This document shows positions 26,346 to 38,778 of a stretch of DNA of 64,000 bases, piece after piece. Location: positions 1,736,001 through 1,800,000 of the forward strand of contig NC_079885.1 of NCBI RefSeq assembly GCF_029227915.1, given 5' to 3'. A program made the position numbers and the translations under genes. The number at the start of each line of letters is the position of its first letter. Within the stretch, counting starts at the first letter, position 1. Under the pieces are notes generated by a model. It was not told the origin of the DNA and made no database searches. It saw nothing but the letters and a program-made list of their open reading frames with translations. The stretch is from Hydractinia symbiolongicarpus (taxonomy: Eukaryota; Cnidaria; Hydrozoa; Anthoathecata; Hydractiniidae).

Positions 26346-28345
26346 AAAAAAATTTAAAAAATCGTTCGGGAAAAGAGTTTACTCCGTGGGTACTTTCTTT
26401 GTATACATTCGACTATACGGGCCGAGTCCGGGATTTACGGGAAATCGCTGGTTTTCGTTTTCCGGCGATTAAACCTCTTTCATTAACCGTCTCATCAAAA
26501 ATGAAAACATTTTTGAAAACTACAAGTCTCATGCGTTTTAGTGGTGAAAAAAAAATTTAAAAAATCGTTCGGGAAATGAGTTTACTCCCTGGGTACTTTC
26601 TTTGTATACATTCGACTATACGGGCCAAGCCCTGGATTTACGGGAAAACGCGGGATTTCGTTTGCCGGCGATTAAACCTCTTTCATTAAGCGTCTCATCA
26701 AAAATGAAAACATTCTTGAAAACTACAAGTCTCATGCGTTTTAGAGGTGAAATAATAATTTAAAAAATCGTTTGGGAAATGAGTTTACTCCCTGGGTACT
26801 TTCTTTGTATACTTTTGACAATACGGGCCGAGTCCAGGATTTACGGAAAATCGCAGGTTTTCGTTTGCCGGCGATTAAACTTCTTTTATTCAGCGTCTCA
26901 TCAAAAATGAAAACATTTTTGAAAACTACAAGTCCAATGCGTTTTAGTGGTGAAAAAATAATTTAAAAAATCGTTCGGGAAATGAGTTTACTCCCTGGGT
27001 ACTTTCTTTGTATACTTTTGACTATACGGGCCAAGCCGGGAGTTACGGGAAATCGCGGGTTTTCGTTTGCCGGCGAATAAAATTTTTTTATTCAGCGTCT
27101 CATCAAAAATGAAAACATTTTTAAAAACTACAAGTCTTATGCGTTTTAGTGGTGAAAAAATAATTTAAAAAATCGATCTGCAAATGAGTTTACTCACAGG
27201 GTACTTTTTTTGTATACATTGGACTGTACGGGCCAAGCCTGGGATTTACGGGATATCGCGGGTTTTCGTTCTCCGGCGATTAAACCTCTTTCATTAAGCG
27301 TCTCATCAAAAATGAAAACATTTTTGAAAACTACAAGTCTCATGCGTTTTAGTGGTGAAAAAAAATTTAAAAAATCGTTCGGGAAAAGAGTTTACTCCGT
27401 GGGTACTTTCTTTGTATACATTCGACTATACGGGCCGAGTCCGGGATTTACGGGAAATCGCTGGTTTTCGTTTTCCGGCGATTAAACCTCTTTCATTAAC
27501 CGTCTCATCAAAAATGAAAACATTTTTGAAAACTGCAAGTCTCATGCGTTTTAGAGGTGAAATAATAATTTAAAAAATCGTTTGGGAAATGAGTTTACTC
27601 CCTGGGTACTTTCTTTGTATACTTTTGACAATACGGGCCGAGTCCAGGATTTACGGGAAATCGCAGGTTTTCGTTTGCCGGCGATTAAACTTCTTTTATT
27701 CAGCGTCTCATCAAAAATGAAAACAATTTTAAAAACTACAAGTCTCATGCGTTTTAGTGGTGAAAAAGTAATTTAAAAAATCGTTCGGGAAATGAGTTTA
27801 CTCCCTGGGTACTTTCTTTGTATACTTTTGACTATACGGGCCAAGCCCGGGATTTACGGGAAATCGCGGGTTTTCGTTTGCCGGCGATTAAACTTCATTT
27901 ATTCAGCGTCTCATCAAAAATGAAAACATTTTTGAGAACTACAAGTCTCATGCATTTTAGTGGTGAAAAAATAATTTAAAAAATCGTTTGGGAAATGAGT
28001 TTACTCCCTGGGTACTTTCTTTGTATACTTTTGAGTATACGGGCCAAGCCGGGATTTACGGGAAATCGCGGGTTTTCGTTTGCCGGCGATTAAACTTCTT
28101 TTATTCAGCGTCTCATCAAAAATGAAAACATTTTTAAAAACTACAAGTCTTATGCGTTTTAGTGGTGAAAAAATAATTTAAAAAATCGTTCTGGAAATGA
28201 GTTTACTCACAGGGTACTTTCTTTGTATACATTCGACTATACGGGCCAAGCCCGGGATTTACGGGAAATCGCGGGTTTTCGTTTTCCGGCGATTAAACCT
28301 CTTTCATTAAGCGTCTCATCAAAAATGAAAACATTTGTGAAAGCT

Positions 28346-29981
28346 ACAAGTCTCATGCGTTTTAGTAGTGAAAAAAAATTTAAAAAATCGTTCGGGAAAA
28401 GAGTTTACTCCCTGGGTACTTTCTTTGTATACATTCGACTATACGGGCCGAGTCCGGGATTTACGGGAAATCGCGGATTTTCGTTTGCCGGCGTTTAAAC
28501 TTCTTTTATTCAGCGTCCCATCAAATATGAAAATTTTTTTGAAAACTACAAGTCTCATGCGTTTAGTGGTGAAAAAATAATTTAAAAAATCGTTCTGGAA
28601 ATGAGTTTACTCACAGGGTACTTTCTTTGTATACATTCGACTATACGGGCCAAGCCCGGGAATTACGGGATATCGCGGGTTTTCGTTCTCCGGCGATTAA
28701 ACCTCTTTCATTAGGCGTCTCATCAAAAATGAAAACATTTTTGAAAACTACAAGTCTCATGCGTTTTAGTGGTGAAAAAAAAATTTAAAAAATCGTTCGG
28801 GAAAAGAGTTTACTCCGTGGGTACTTTCTTTGTATACATTCGACTATACGGGCCGAGTCCGGGATTTACGGGAAATCGCTGGTTTTCGTTTTCCGGCGAT
28901 TAAACCTCTTTCATTAACCGTCTCATCAAAAATGAAAACATTTTTGAAAACTACAAGTCTCATGCGTTTTAGTGGTGAAAAAAAAATTTAAAAAATCGTT
29001 CGGGAAATGAGTTTACTCCCTGGGTACTTTCTTTGTATACATTCAACTATACGGGCCAAGCCCTGGATTTACGGGAAAACGCGGGATTTCGTTTGCCGGC
29101 GATTAAACCTCTTTCATTAAGCGTCTCATCAAAAATGAAAACATTCTTGAAAACTACAAGTCTCATGCGTTTTAGTAGTGAAAAAAAAATTTAAAAAATC
29201 GTTCGGGAAAAGAGTTTACTCCCTGGGTACTTTCTTTGTATACATTCGACTATACGGGCCGAGTCCGGGATTTACGGGAAATCGCGGATTTTCGTTTGCC
29301 GGCGTTTAAACTTCTTTTATTCAGCGTCCCATCAAATATGAAAATTTTTTTGAAAACTACAAGTCTCATGCGTTTAGTGGTGAAAAAATAATTTAAAAAA
29401 TCGTTCTGGAAATGAGTTTACTCACAGGGTACTTTCTTTGTATACATTCGACTATACGGGCCAAGCCCGGGAATTACGGGATATCGCGGGTTTTCGTTCT
29501 CCGGCGATTAAACCTCTTTCATTAGGCGTCTCATCAAAAATGAAAACATTTTTGAAAACTACAAGTCTCATGCGTTTTAGTGGTGAAAAAAAAATTTAAA
29601 AAATCGTTCGGGAAAAGAGTTTACTCCGTGGGTACTTTCTTTGTATACATTCGACTATACGGGCCGAGTCCGGGATTTACGGGAAATCGCTGGTTTTCGT
29701 TTTCCGGCGATTAAACCTCTTTCATTAACCGTCTCATCAAAAATGAAAACATTTTTGAAAACTACAAGTCTCATGCGTTTTAGTGGTGAAAAAAAAATTT
29801 AAAAAATCGTTCGGGAAATGAGTTTACTCCCTGGGTACTTTCTTTGTATACATTCAACTATACGGGCCAAGCCCTGGATTTACGGGAAAACGCGGGATTT
29901 CGTTTGCCGGCGATTAAACCTCTTTCATTAAGCGTCTCATCAAAAATGAAAACATTCTTGAAAACTACAAGTCTCATGCGT
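28346..29981 (+). repeat. Tandem 4-monomer duplication, period 811 bp
   Basis: Two copies of a four-monomer block share TTTAGTAGTGAAAA, then GCCGGCGTTTAAAC with ATCAAATATG, then GGGAATTACGGGATATCG, then the AAAGAGTTTACTCCGTGG monomer, then ATTCAACTATACGGG. The shift is 811 bp (for example TTCGGGAAAAGAG at 28,391 and 29,202). Only small linker-length differences were seen between the copies. Confidence 0.82.
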
Positions 29982-32900
29982 TTTAGAGGTGAAATAATAA
30001 TTTAAAAAATCGTTTGGGAAATGAGTTTACTCCCTGGGTACTTTCTTTGTATACTTTTGACAATACGGGCCGAGTCCAGGATTTACGGGAAATCGCAGGT
30101 TTTCGTTTGCCGGCGATTAAACTTCTTTTATTCAGCGTCTCATCAAAAATGAAAACATTTTTGAAAACTACAAGTCCAATGCGTTTTAGTGGTGAAAAAA
30201 TAATTTAAAAAATCGTTCGGGAAATGAGTTTACTCCCTGGGTACTTTCTTTGTATACTTTTGACTATACGGGCCAAGCCGGGAGTTACGGGAAATCGCGG
30301 GTTTTCGTTTGCCGGCGAATAAAATTTTTTTATTCAGCGTCCCATCAAAAATGAAAACATTTTTAAAAACTACAAGTCTTATGCGTTTTAGTGGTGAAAA
30401 AATAATTTAAAAAATCGATCTGCAAATGAGTTTACTCACAGGGTACTTTTTTTGTATACATTGGACTGTACGGGCCAAGCCTGGGATTTACGGGATATCG
30501 CGGGTTTTCGTTCTCCGGCGATTAAACCTCTTTCATTAAGCGTCTCATCAAAAATGAAAACATTTTTGAAAACTACAAGTCTCATGCGTTTTAGTGGTGA
30601 AAAAAAAATTTAAAAAATCGTTCGGGAAAAGAGTTTACTCCGTGGGTACTTTCTTTGTATACATTCGACTATACGGTCCGAGTCCGGGATTTACGGGAAA
30701 TCGCTGGTTTTCGTTTTCCGGCGATTAAACCTCTTTCATTAACCGTCTCATCAAAAATGAAAACATTTTTGAAAACTACAAGTCTCATGCGTTTTAGTGG
30801 TGAAAAAAAAATTTGGAAAATCGTTCGGGAAATGTGTTTACTCCCTGGGTACTTTCTTTGTATACTTTTGACTATACGGGCCAAGCCCGGGATTTACGGG
30901 AAATCGCGGGTTTTCGTTTGCCGGCGGTTAAACTTCTTTTATTCAGCGTCTCATCAAAAATGAAAACATTTTTGAAAACTACAAGTCCAATGCGTTTTAG
31001 TAGTGAAAAAAAAATTTAAAAAATCGTTCGGGAAATGAGTTTACTCCCTGGGTACTTTCTTTGTATACTTTTGACTATACGGGCCAAGCCCTGGATTTAC
31101 GGGAAAACGCGGGATTTCGTTTGCCGGCGATTAAACCTCTTTCATTAAGCGTCTCATCAAAAATGAAAACATTCTTGAAAACTACAAGTCTCATGCGTTT
31201 TAGAGGTGAAATAATAATTTAAAAAATCGTTTGGGAAATGAGTTTACTCCCTGGGTACTTTCTTTGTATACTTTTGACAATACGGGCCGAGTCCAGGATT
31301 TACGGGAAATCGCAGGTTTTCGTTTGCCGGCGATTAAACTTCTTTTATTCAGCGTCTCATCAAAAATGAAAACATTTTTGAAAACTACAAGTCCAATGCG
31401 TTTTAGTGGTGAAAAAATAATTTAAAAAATCGTTCGGGAAATGAGTTTACTCCCTGGGTACTTTCTTTGTATACTTTTGACTATACGGGCCAAGCCGGGA
31501 GTTACGGGAAATCGCGGGTTTTCGTTTGCCGGCGATTAAAATTTTTTTATTCAGCGTCCCATCAAAAATGAAAACATTTTTAAAAACTACAAGTCTTATG
31601 CGTTTTAGTGGTGAAAAAATAATTTAAAAAATCGATCTGCAAATGAGTTTACTCACAGGGTACTTTTTTTGTATACATTGGACTGTACGGGCCAAGCCTG
31701 GGATTTACGGGATATCGCGGGTTTTCGTTCTCCGGCGATTAAACCTCTTTCATTAAGCGTCTCATCAAAAATGAAAACATTTTTGAAAACTACAAGTCTC
31801 ATGCGTTTTAGTGGTGAAAAAAAAATTTAAAAAATCGTTCGGGAAAAGAGTTTACTCCGTGGGTACTTTCTTTGTATACATTCGACTATACGGTCCGAGT
31901 CCGGGATTTACGGGAAATCGCTGGTTTTCGTTTTCCGGCGATTAAACCTCTTTCATTAACCGTCTCATCAAAAATGAAAACATTTTTGAAAACTGCAAGT
32001 CTCATGCGTTTTAGAGGTGAAATAATAATTTAAAAAATCGTTTGGGAAATGAGTTTACTCCCTGGGTACTTTCTTTGTATACTTTTGACAATACGGGCCA
32101 AGTCCAGGATTTACGGGAAATCGCGGGTTTTCGTTTGCCGGCGATTAAACTTCATTTATTCAGCGTCTCATCAAAAATGAAAACATTTTTGAGAACTACA
32201 AGTCTCATGCATTTTAGTGGTGAAAAAATAATTTAAAAAATCGTTTGGGAAATGAGTTTACTCCCTGGGTACTTTCTTTGTATACTTTTGAGTATACGGG
32301 CCAAGCCGGGATTTACGGGAAATCGCGGGTTTTCGTTTGCCGGCGATTAAACTTCTTTTATTCAGCGTCTCATCAAAAATGAAAACATTTTTAAAAACTA
32401 CAAGTCTTATGCGTTTTAGTGGTGAAAAAATAATTTAAAAAATCGTTCTGGAAATGAGTTTACTCACAGGGTACTTTCTTTGTATACATTCGACTATACG
32501 GGCCAAGCCCGGGATTTACGGGAAATCGCGGGTTTTCGTTTTCCGGCGATTAAACCTCTTTCATTAAGCGTCTCATCAAAAATGAAAACATTTTTGAAAG
32601 CTACAAGTCTCATGCGTTTTAGTAGTGAAAAAAAAATTTAAAAAATCGTTCGGGAAAAGAGTTTACTCCCTGGGTACTTTCTTTGTATACATTCGACTAT
32701 ACGGGCCGAGTCCGGGATTTACGGGAAATCGCGGATTTTCGTTTGCCGGCGTTTAAACTTCTTTTATTCAGCGTCCCATCAAATATGAAAATTTTTTTGA
32801 AAACTACAAGTCTCATGCGTTTAGTGGTAAAAAAATAATATAAAAAATCGTTCGGGAAATGAGTTTACTCCCTGGGTACTTTCTTTTTATACTTTTGACT

Positions 32901-34190
32901 ATACGGGCCAAGCCCGGGATTTACGGGAAATCGCGGGTTTTCGTTTGCCGGCGATTAAACTTCTTTTATTTAGCGTCTCATCAAAAATGAAAACATTTTT
33001 AAAAACTACAAGTCTTATGCGTTTTAGTGGTGAAAAAATAATTTAAAAAATCGTTCTGGAAATGAGTTTACTCACAGGGTACTTTCTTTGTATACATTCG
33101 ACTATACGGGCCAAGCCCGGGATTTACGGGAAATCGCGGGTTTTCGTTTTCCGGCGATTAAACCTCTTTCATTAACCGTCTCATCAAAAATGAAAACATT
33201 TTTGAAAACTACAAGTCTCATGCGTTTTAGTGGTGAAAAAAAAATTTGGAAAATCGTTCGGGAAATGTGTTTACTCCCTGGGTACTTTCTTTGTATACTT
33301 TTGACTATACGGGCCAAGCCCGGGATTTACGGGAAATCGCGGGTTTTCGTTTGCCGGCGATTAAACTTCTTTTATTCAGCGTCTCATCAAAAATGAAAAC
33401 ATTTTTGAAAACTACAAGTCCAATGCGTTTTAGTAGTGAAAAAAAGATTTAAAAAATCGTTCGGGAAATGAGTTTACTCCCTGGGTACTTTCTTTGTATA
33501 CTTTTGACTATACGGGCCAAGCCGGGATTTACGGGAAATCGCGGGTTTTCGTTTGCCGGCGATTAAACTTCTTTTATTTAGCGTCTCATCAAAAATGAAA
33601 ACAATTTTAAAAACTACAAGTCTTATGCGTTTTAGTGGTGAAAAAATAATTTAAAAAATCGTTCTGAAAATGAGTTTACTCCCTGGGTACTTTCTTTGTA
33701 TACTTTTGACTATACGGGCAGAGTCCGGGATTTACGGGAAATCGCAGGTTTTCGTTTGCCGGCGATTAAACTCCTTTTATTCAGTGTCTCATCAAAAATG
33801 AAAACATTCTTGAAAATTACAAGTCTCATGCGTTTTAGTGGTGAAATAATAATTTAAAAAATCGTTTGGGAAATGAGTTTACTCCCTGGGTACTTTCTTT
33901 GTATACTTTTGACTATACGGGCCGAGTCCAGGGTTTACGGGAAATCGCAGGTTTTCGTTTGCCGGCGATTAAACTTCTTTTATTCAGCGTCTCATCGAAA
34001 ATGAAAACATTTTTAAAAATTACAAGTCTCATGCGTTTTAGTGGTGAAAAAGTAATTTAAAAAATCGTTCGGGAAATGAGTTTACTCCCTGGGTACTTTC
34101 TTTGTATACTTTTGACTATACGGGCCAAGCCGGGATTTGCGGGAAGTCGCGGGTTTTCTTTTGCCGGCGATTAAACCTTTTTCATTAAGC

Positions 34191-34202
34191 GTCTCATGAT
34201 AC
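34191..34202. other. Orientation switch between arrays A and B
   Basis: Up to GCGTCTCAT the sequence reads as a + monomer; from CATGATACTTGTAGTTTTC it reads as a - monomer. CAT (34,195-34,197) fits both. The joined 12-mer GTCTCATGATAC is one base from the perfect palindrome GTCTCATGAGAC. The arms AGCGTCTCAT (34,188-34,197) and ATGAGACGCT (34,233-34,242) flank a 35-nt spacer holding the monomer's AT hairpin. The result is a giant imperfect inverted repeat with about 34 kb and 13 kb of arms inside the window. An assembly join is the main alternative explanation. Confidence 0.9.
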
Positions 34203-37200
34203 TTGTAGTTTTCAAAAATGTTTTCATTTTTGATGAGACGCTGAATAAAAGAAGTTTAATCGCCCGCAAACAAAAACCAGCGATTTCCCGTAAATCCCGG
34301 ACTCAGCCCGTATAGTCAAAAGTATACAAAGAGAGTACCCAGGGTGTAAACTCATTTCCCGAACGATTTTTTAAATTATTTTTTCACCACTAAAACGCAT
34401 GAGACTTGTAGTTTTCAAAAATGTTTTTATTTTTGATGAGACGCTAAATAAAAGAAGTTTAATCGCCGGCAAACGAAAACCCGCGATTTCCCGTAAATCT
34501 CGGGCTTGGCCTGTATAGTCAAAAGTATACAAAGAAAGTACCCAGGGAGTAAACTCATTTCCAAAACAATTTTTTATATTATTTTTTTACCACTAAACGC
34601 ATGAGACTTGTAGTTTTCAAAAATATTTTCATATTTGATGGGACGCTGAATAAAAGAAGTTTAATCGCCGGCAAACGAAAATCCGCGATTTCTCGTAAAT
34701 CCCGGACTCGGCTCGTATAGTCAAAAGTATACAAAGAAAGTAGCCAGGGAGTAAACTCATTTCCCGAACGATTTTTTAAATTATTTTTTTACCACTAAAA
34801 CGCATGAGAATTGTAGTTTTCAAAAATGTTTTCATTTTTGATGAGACGCTTAATGAAAAAGGTTTAATCGCCGGCAAACGAAATCCCGCGTTTTCCCGTA
34901 AATCCGGGGCTTGGCCCGTATAGTCGAATGTATATAAAGAAAGTACCCACGGAGTAAACTCATTTCCCGAACGATTTTTTAATTTTTTTTTTTCACCACT
35001 AAAACGCATGAGACTTGTAGTTTCCAAAAATATTTTCATATTTGATGGGACGCTGAATAAAAGAAGTTTAATCGCCGGCAAACGAAAATCCGCGATTTCC
35101 CGTAAATCCCGGACTCGGCTCGTATAGTCAAAAGTATACAAAGAAAGTAGCCAGGGAGTAAACTCATTTCCCGAACGATTTTTTAAATTATTTTTTCACC
35201 ACTAAAACGCATGAGAATTGTAGTTTTCAAAAATGTTTTCATTTTTGATGAGACGCTTAATGAAGAAGGTTTAATCGCCGGCAAAAGAAATCCTGCGTTT
35301 TCCCGTAAATCCGGGGCTTGGCCCGTATAGTCGAATGTATATAAAGAAAGTACCCACGGAGTAAACTCATTTCCCGAACGATTTTTTAAATTTTTTTTTC
35401 ACCACTAAAACGCATGAGACTTGTAGTTTTCAAGAATGTTTTCATTTTTGATGAGACGCTGAAAAAAGCAGTTTAATCGCCGGCAAACGAAAACCTGCGA
35501 TTTCCCGTAAATCCCGGACTCGGCCCGTATAGTCAAATGTAAATGAAGAAAGTACCCTGTGAGTAAACTCATTTCCAGAACGATTTTTTAAATTATTTTT
35601 TCACCACTAAAACGCATGAGACTTGTAGTTTTCAAGAATGTTTTCATTTTTGATGAGACGCTGAATAAAAGCAGTTTACTCGCCGGCAAACGAAAACCTG
35701 CGATTTCCCGTAAATCCCGGACTCGGCCTGTATAGTCAAAAGTATACAAGGAAAGTACCCAGGGAGTAAACTCATTTCCAGAACGATATTTTAAATTATT
35801 TTTTCACCACTAAAACGCATAAGACTTGTAGTTTTTAAAAATGTTTTCATTTTTGATGAGACGCTGAATAAAAGAAGTTTAATCGCCGGCAAACGAAAAC
35901 CCGCGATTTCCTGCAAATGCCGGGCTTGGCCCGTATAGTCGAATGTATACAAAGAAAGTACCCTGTGAGTAAACTCATTTCCAAAACGATTTTTTAAATT
36001 ATTTTTTCACCACTAAAACGCATAAGACTTGTAGTTTTTAAAAATGTTTTCATTTTTGATGAGACGCTGAATAAAAGAAGTTTAATCGCCGGCAAACGAA
36101 AACCCGCGATTTCCCGTAAATCCCGGGCTTGGCCCGTATAGTCAAAAGTAGAAAAAGAAAGTACCCAGGGAGTAAACTCATTTCCCGAACGATTTTTTAT
36201 ATTATTTTTTTACCACTAAACGCATGAGACTTGTAGTTTTCAAAAATGTTTTCATTTTTGATGAGACGCTGAATAAAAGCAGTTTAATCGCCGGCAAACG
36301 AAAACCTGCGATTTCCCTAAATCCCGGACTCAGCCCGTATAGTCAAAAGTATACAAAGAAAGTACCCAGGGAGTAAACTCTTTTCCCGAACGATTTTTTA
36401 ATTTTTTTTTTCACCACTAAAACGCATGAGACTTGTAGTTTTCAAAAATGTTTTCATTTTTGATGAGACGCTTAATGAAAGAGGTTTAATCGCCGGAAAA
36501 CGAAAACCTGCGATTTCCCGTAAATCCCGGGCTTGGCCCGTATAGTCGAATGTATACAAAGAAAGTACCCTGTGAGTAAACTCATTTCCAGAACGATTTT
36601 TTAAATTATTTTTTCACCACTAAAACGCATAAGACTTGTAGTTTTTAAAAATGTTTTCATTTTTGATGAGACGCTGAATAAAAAAAGTTTAATCGCCGGC
36701 AAACGAAAACCCGCGATTTCCCGTAAATCCCGGCTTGGCCCGTATAGTCAAAAGTATACAAAGAAAGTACCCAGGGAGTAAACTCATTTCCCGAACGATT
36801 TTTTAAATTATTTTTTCACCACTAAAACGCATGAGACTTGTAGTTTTCAAAAATGTTTTCATTTTTGATGAGACGCTGAATAAAAGAAGTTTAATCTCCG
36901 GCAAACGAAAACACGCGATTTCTCGTAAATCCCGGGCTTGGCCCGTATAGTCAAAAGTATACAAAGAAAGTACCCAGGGAGTAAACTCATTTCCCGAACG
37001 ATTTTTTAAATTACTTTTTCACCACTAAAACGCATGAGACTTGTAGTTTTTAAAAATGTTTTCATTTTTGATGAGACGCTGAATAAAAGAAGTTTAATCG
37101 CCCGCAAACGAAAACCTGCGATTTCCCGTAAATCCTGGGCTCGGCCCGTATAGTCAAAAGTATACAAAGAAAGTACCCAGGGAGTAAACTCATTTCCCGA

Positions 37201-37204
37201 ACGA

Positions 37205-37800
37205 TTTTTTAAATTATTATTTCACCACTAAAACGCATGAGACTTGTAGTTTTCAAGAATGTTTTCATTTTTGATGAGACTCTGAATAAAAGAAGTTTAA
37301 TCGCCGGCAAACGAAAACCCGCGATTTCCCGTAAATCCCGGACTCGGCCCGTATAGTCAAAAGTATACAAAGAAAGTACCCAGGGAGTAAACTCATTTCC
37401 AGAACGATTTTTTAAATTATTTGTTTACCACTAAAACGCATAAGACTTGTAGTTTTTAAAAATGTTTTCATTTTTGATGAGACGCTGAATAAAAGAAGTG
37501 TAATCGCCGGCAAACGAAAACCCGCGATTTCCCCCAAAACCCCGGGCTTCGCCCGTATAGTCAAAAGTATACAAAGAAAGTACCCAGGGAGTAAACTCAT
37601 TTCCCTAACGATTTTTTAAATTACTTTTTTACCACTAAAACGCATGAGACTTGTAATTTTCAAAAATGTTTTCATTTTTGATGAGACCCTGAATAAAAGC
37701 AGTTTAATCGCCGGCAAACGAAAACCTGCGACTTCCCTAAATCCCGGACTCGGCCCGTATAGTCAAAAGTATACAAAGAAAGTACCCAGGGAGCAAACTC
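37205..37800 (-). repeat. Uninterrupted paralogue of the insertion site
   Basis: This part of array B matches both flanks of the 5.3-kb insert through rare variants. Left-flank variants are GAGACTCTGAATAAAAG (37,276 region; flank at 47,007) and ATTATTTGTTTACCAC with CATAAGACTTG (37,416 region; flank at 47,148). Right-flank variants are CCCCGGGCTTCGCCCG (37,540; flank at 52,601), TTCCCTAACG, GCAGTTTAATCG and GGGAGCAAACTC. The left flank aligns at +9,731 (48 monomers), and the offset jumps to +15,062 across the insert, a gain of 5,331 bp. At the equivalent target site this copy reads GAAGTGTAATCG, with G in place of one T. Confidence 0.88.
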
Positions 37801-38778
37801 ATTTCCCGAACGATTTTTTGAATTATTTTTTCACCACTAAAACGCATGAGACTTGTAGTTTTTAAAAATGTTTTCATTTTTGATGAGACGCTTAATGAAA
37901 GAGGTTTAATCGCCGGCAAACAAAATCCCGCGTTTTCCCGTAAATCCGGGGCTTGGCCCGTATAGTCGAATGTATACAAAGAAAGTACCCAGGGAGTAAA
38001 CTCATTTCCCGAACGATTTTTTAATTTTTTTTTTCACCACTAAAACGCATGAGACTTGTATTTTTCAAAAATGTTTTCATTTTTGATGAGACGCTTAATG
38101 AAAGAGGTTTAATCGCCGGAAAAAGAAAACCCGCGATTTCCCGTAAATCCCGGGCTTGGCCCGTATAGTCGAATGTATACAAAGAAAGTACCCAGGGAGT
38201 AAACTCATTTCCCGAACGATTTTTTAAATTTTTTTTCACCACTAAAACGCATGAGACTTGTAGTTTTCAAAAATGTTTTCATTTTTGATGAGACGGTTAA
38301 TGAAAGAGGTTTAATCGCCGGAAAACGAAAACCCGCGATTTCCCGTAAATCCCGGCTTGGCCCGTATAGTCAAAAGTATACAAAGAAAGTACCCAGGGAG
38401 TAAACTCATTTCCCCAACGATTTTTTAAATTATTTTTTCACCACTAAAACGCATGAGACTTGTAGTTTTCAAAAATGTTTTCATTTTTGATGAGACGCTG
38501 AATAAAAGAAGTTTAATCGCCGGCAAACGAAAACCCGCGATTTCTCGTAAATCCCGGGCTTGGCCCGTATAGTCAAAAGTATACAAAGAAAGTACCCAGG
38601 GAGTAAATTCATTTCCCGAACGATTTTTTAAATTACTTTTTCACCACTAAAACGCATGAGACTTGTAGTTTTTAAAAATGTTTTCATTTTTGATGAGACG
38701 CTGAATAAAAGAAGTTTAATCGCCGGCAAACGAAAACCTGCGATTTCCCGTAAATCCTGGGCTCGGCTAGTATAGTGA

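Larger units (their letters stand above)
1..34197 (+). repeat. Satellite array A, ~203-bp monomers, + orientation
   Basis: About 169 tandem monomers cover this stretch without interruption. Landmarks such as GAAATGAGTTTACT, GCCGGCGATTAAAC and TCTCATGCGTTTTAGTGG recur every 202-204 bp from base 1 onward. Each monomer runs from a TCGTT(C/T)GGGAAATGAG segment, through GTATAC, a GC-rich core with repeated CGGG, an AT-rich hairpin and TCTCATGCGTTTTAGTGGTG, to an A/T tract. Monomers differ by a few to perhaps 15 percent, but multi-monomer blocks are nearly identical over kilobases. The array continues left of the window and ends at the orientation switch. It holds no gene I can support. Calling this orientation + is arbitrary. 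A pericentromeric, centromeric or heterochromatic location is inference from array size only. Confidence 0.97.

Noticed and set aside
34201-34300. Hammerhead ribozyme in the monomer (TTGATGAG followed later by CGAAAAC on the array B strand)
   Set aside because: The core would need CTGATGA, but the base before TGATGA is T in essentially all monomers. The stem II this implies would be over 30 nt and unpaired, and there is no placed cleavage triplet with stems I and III.
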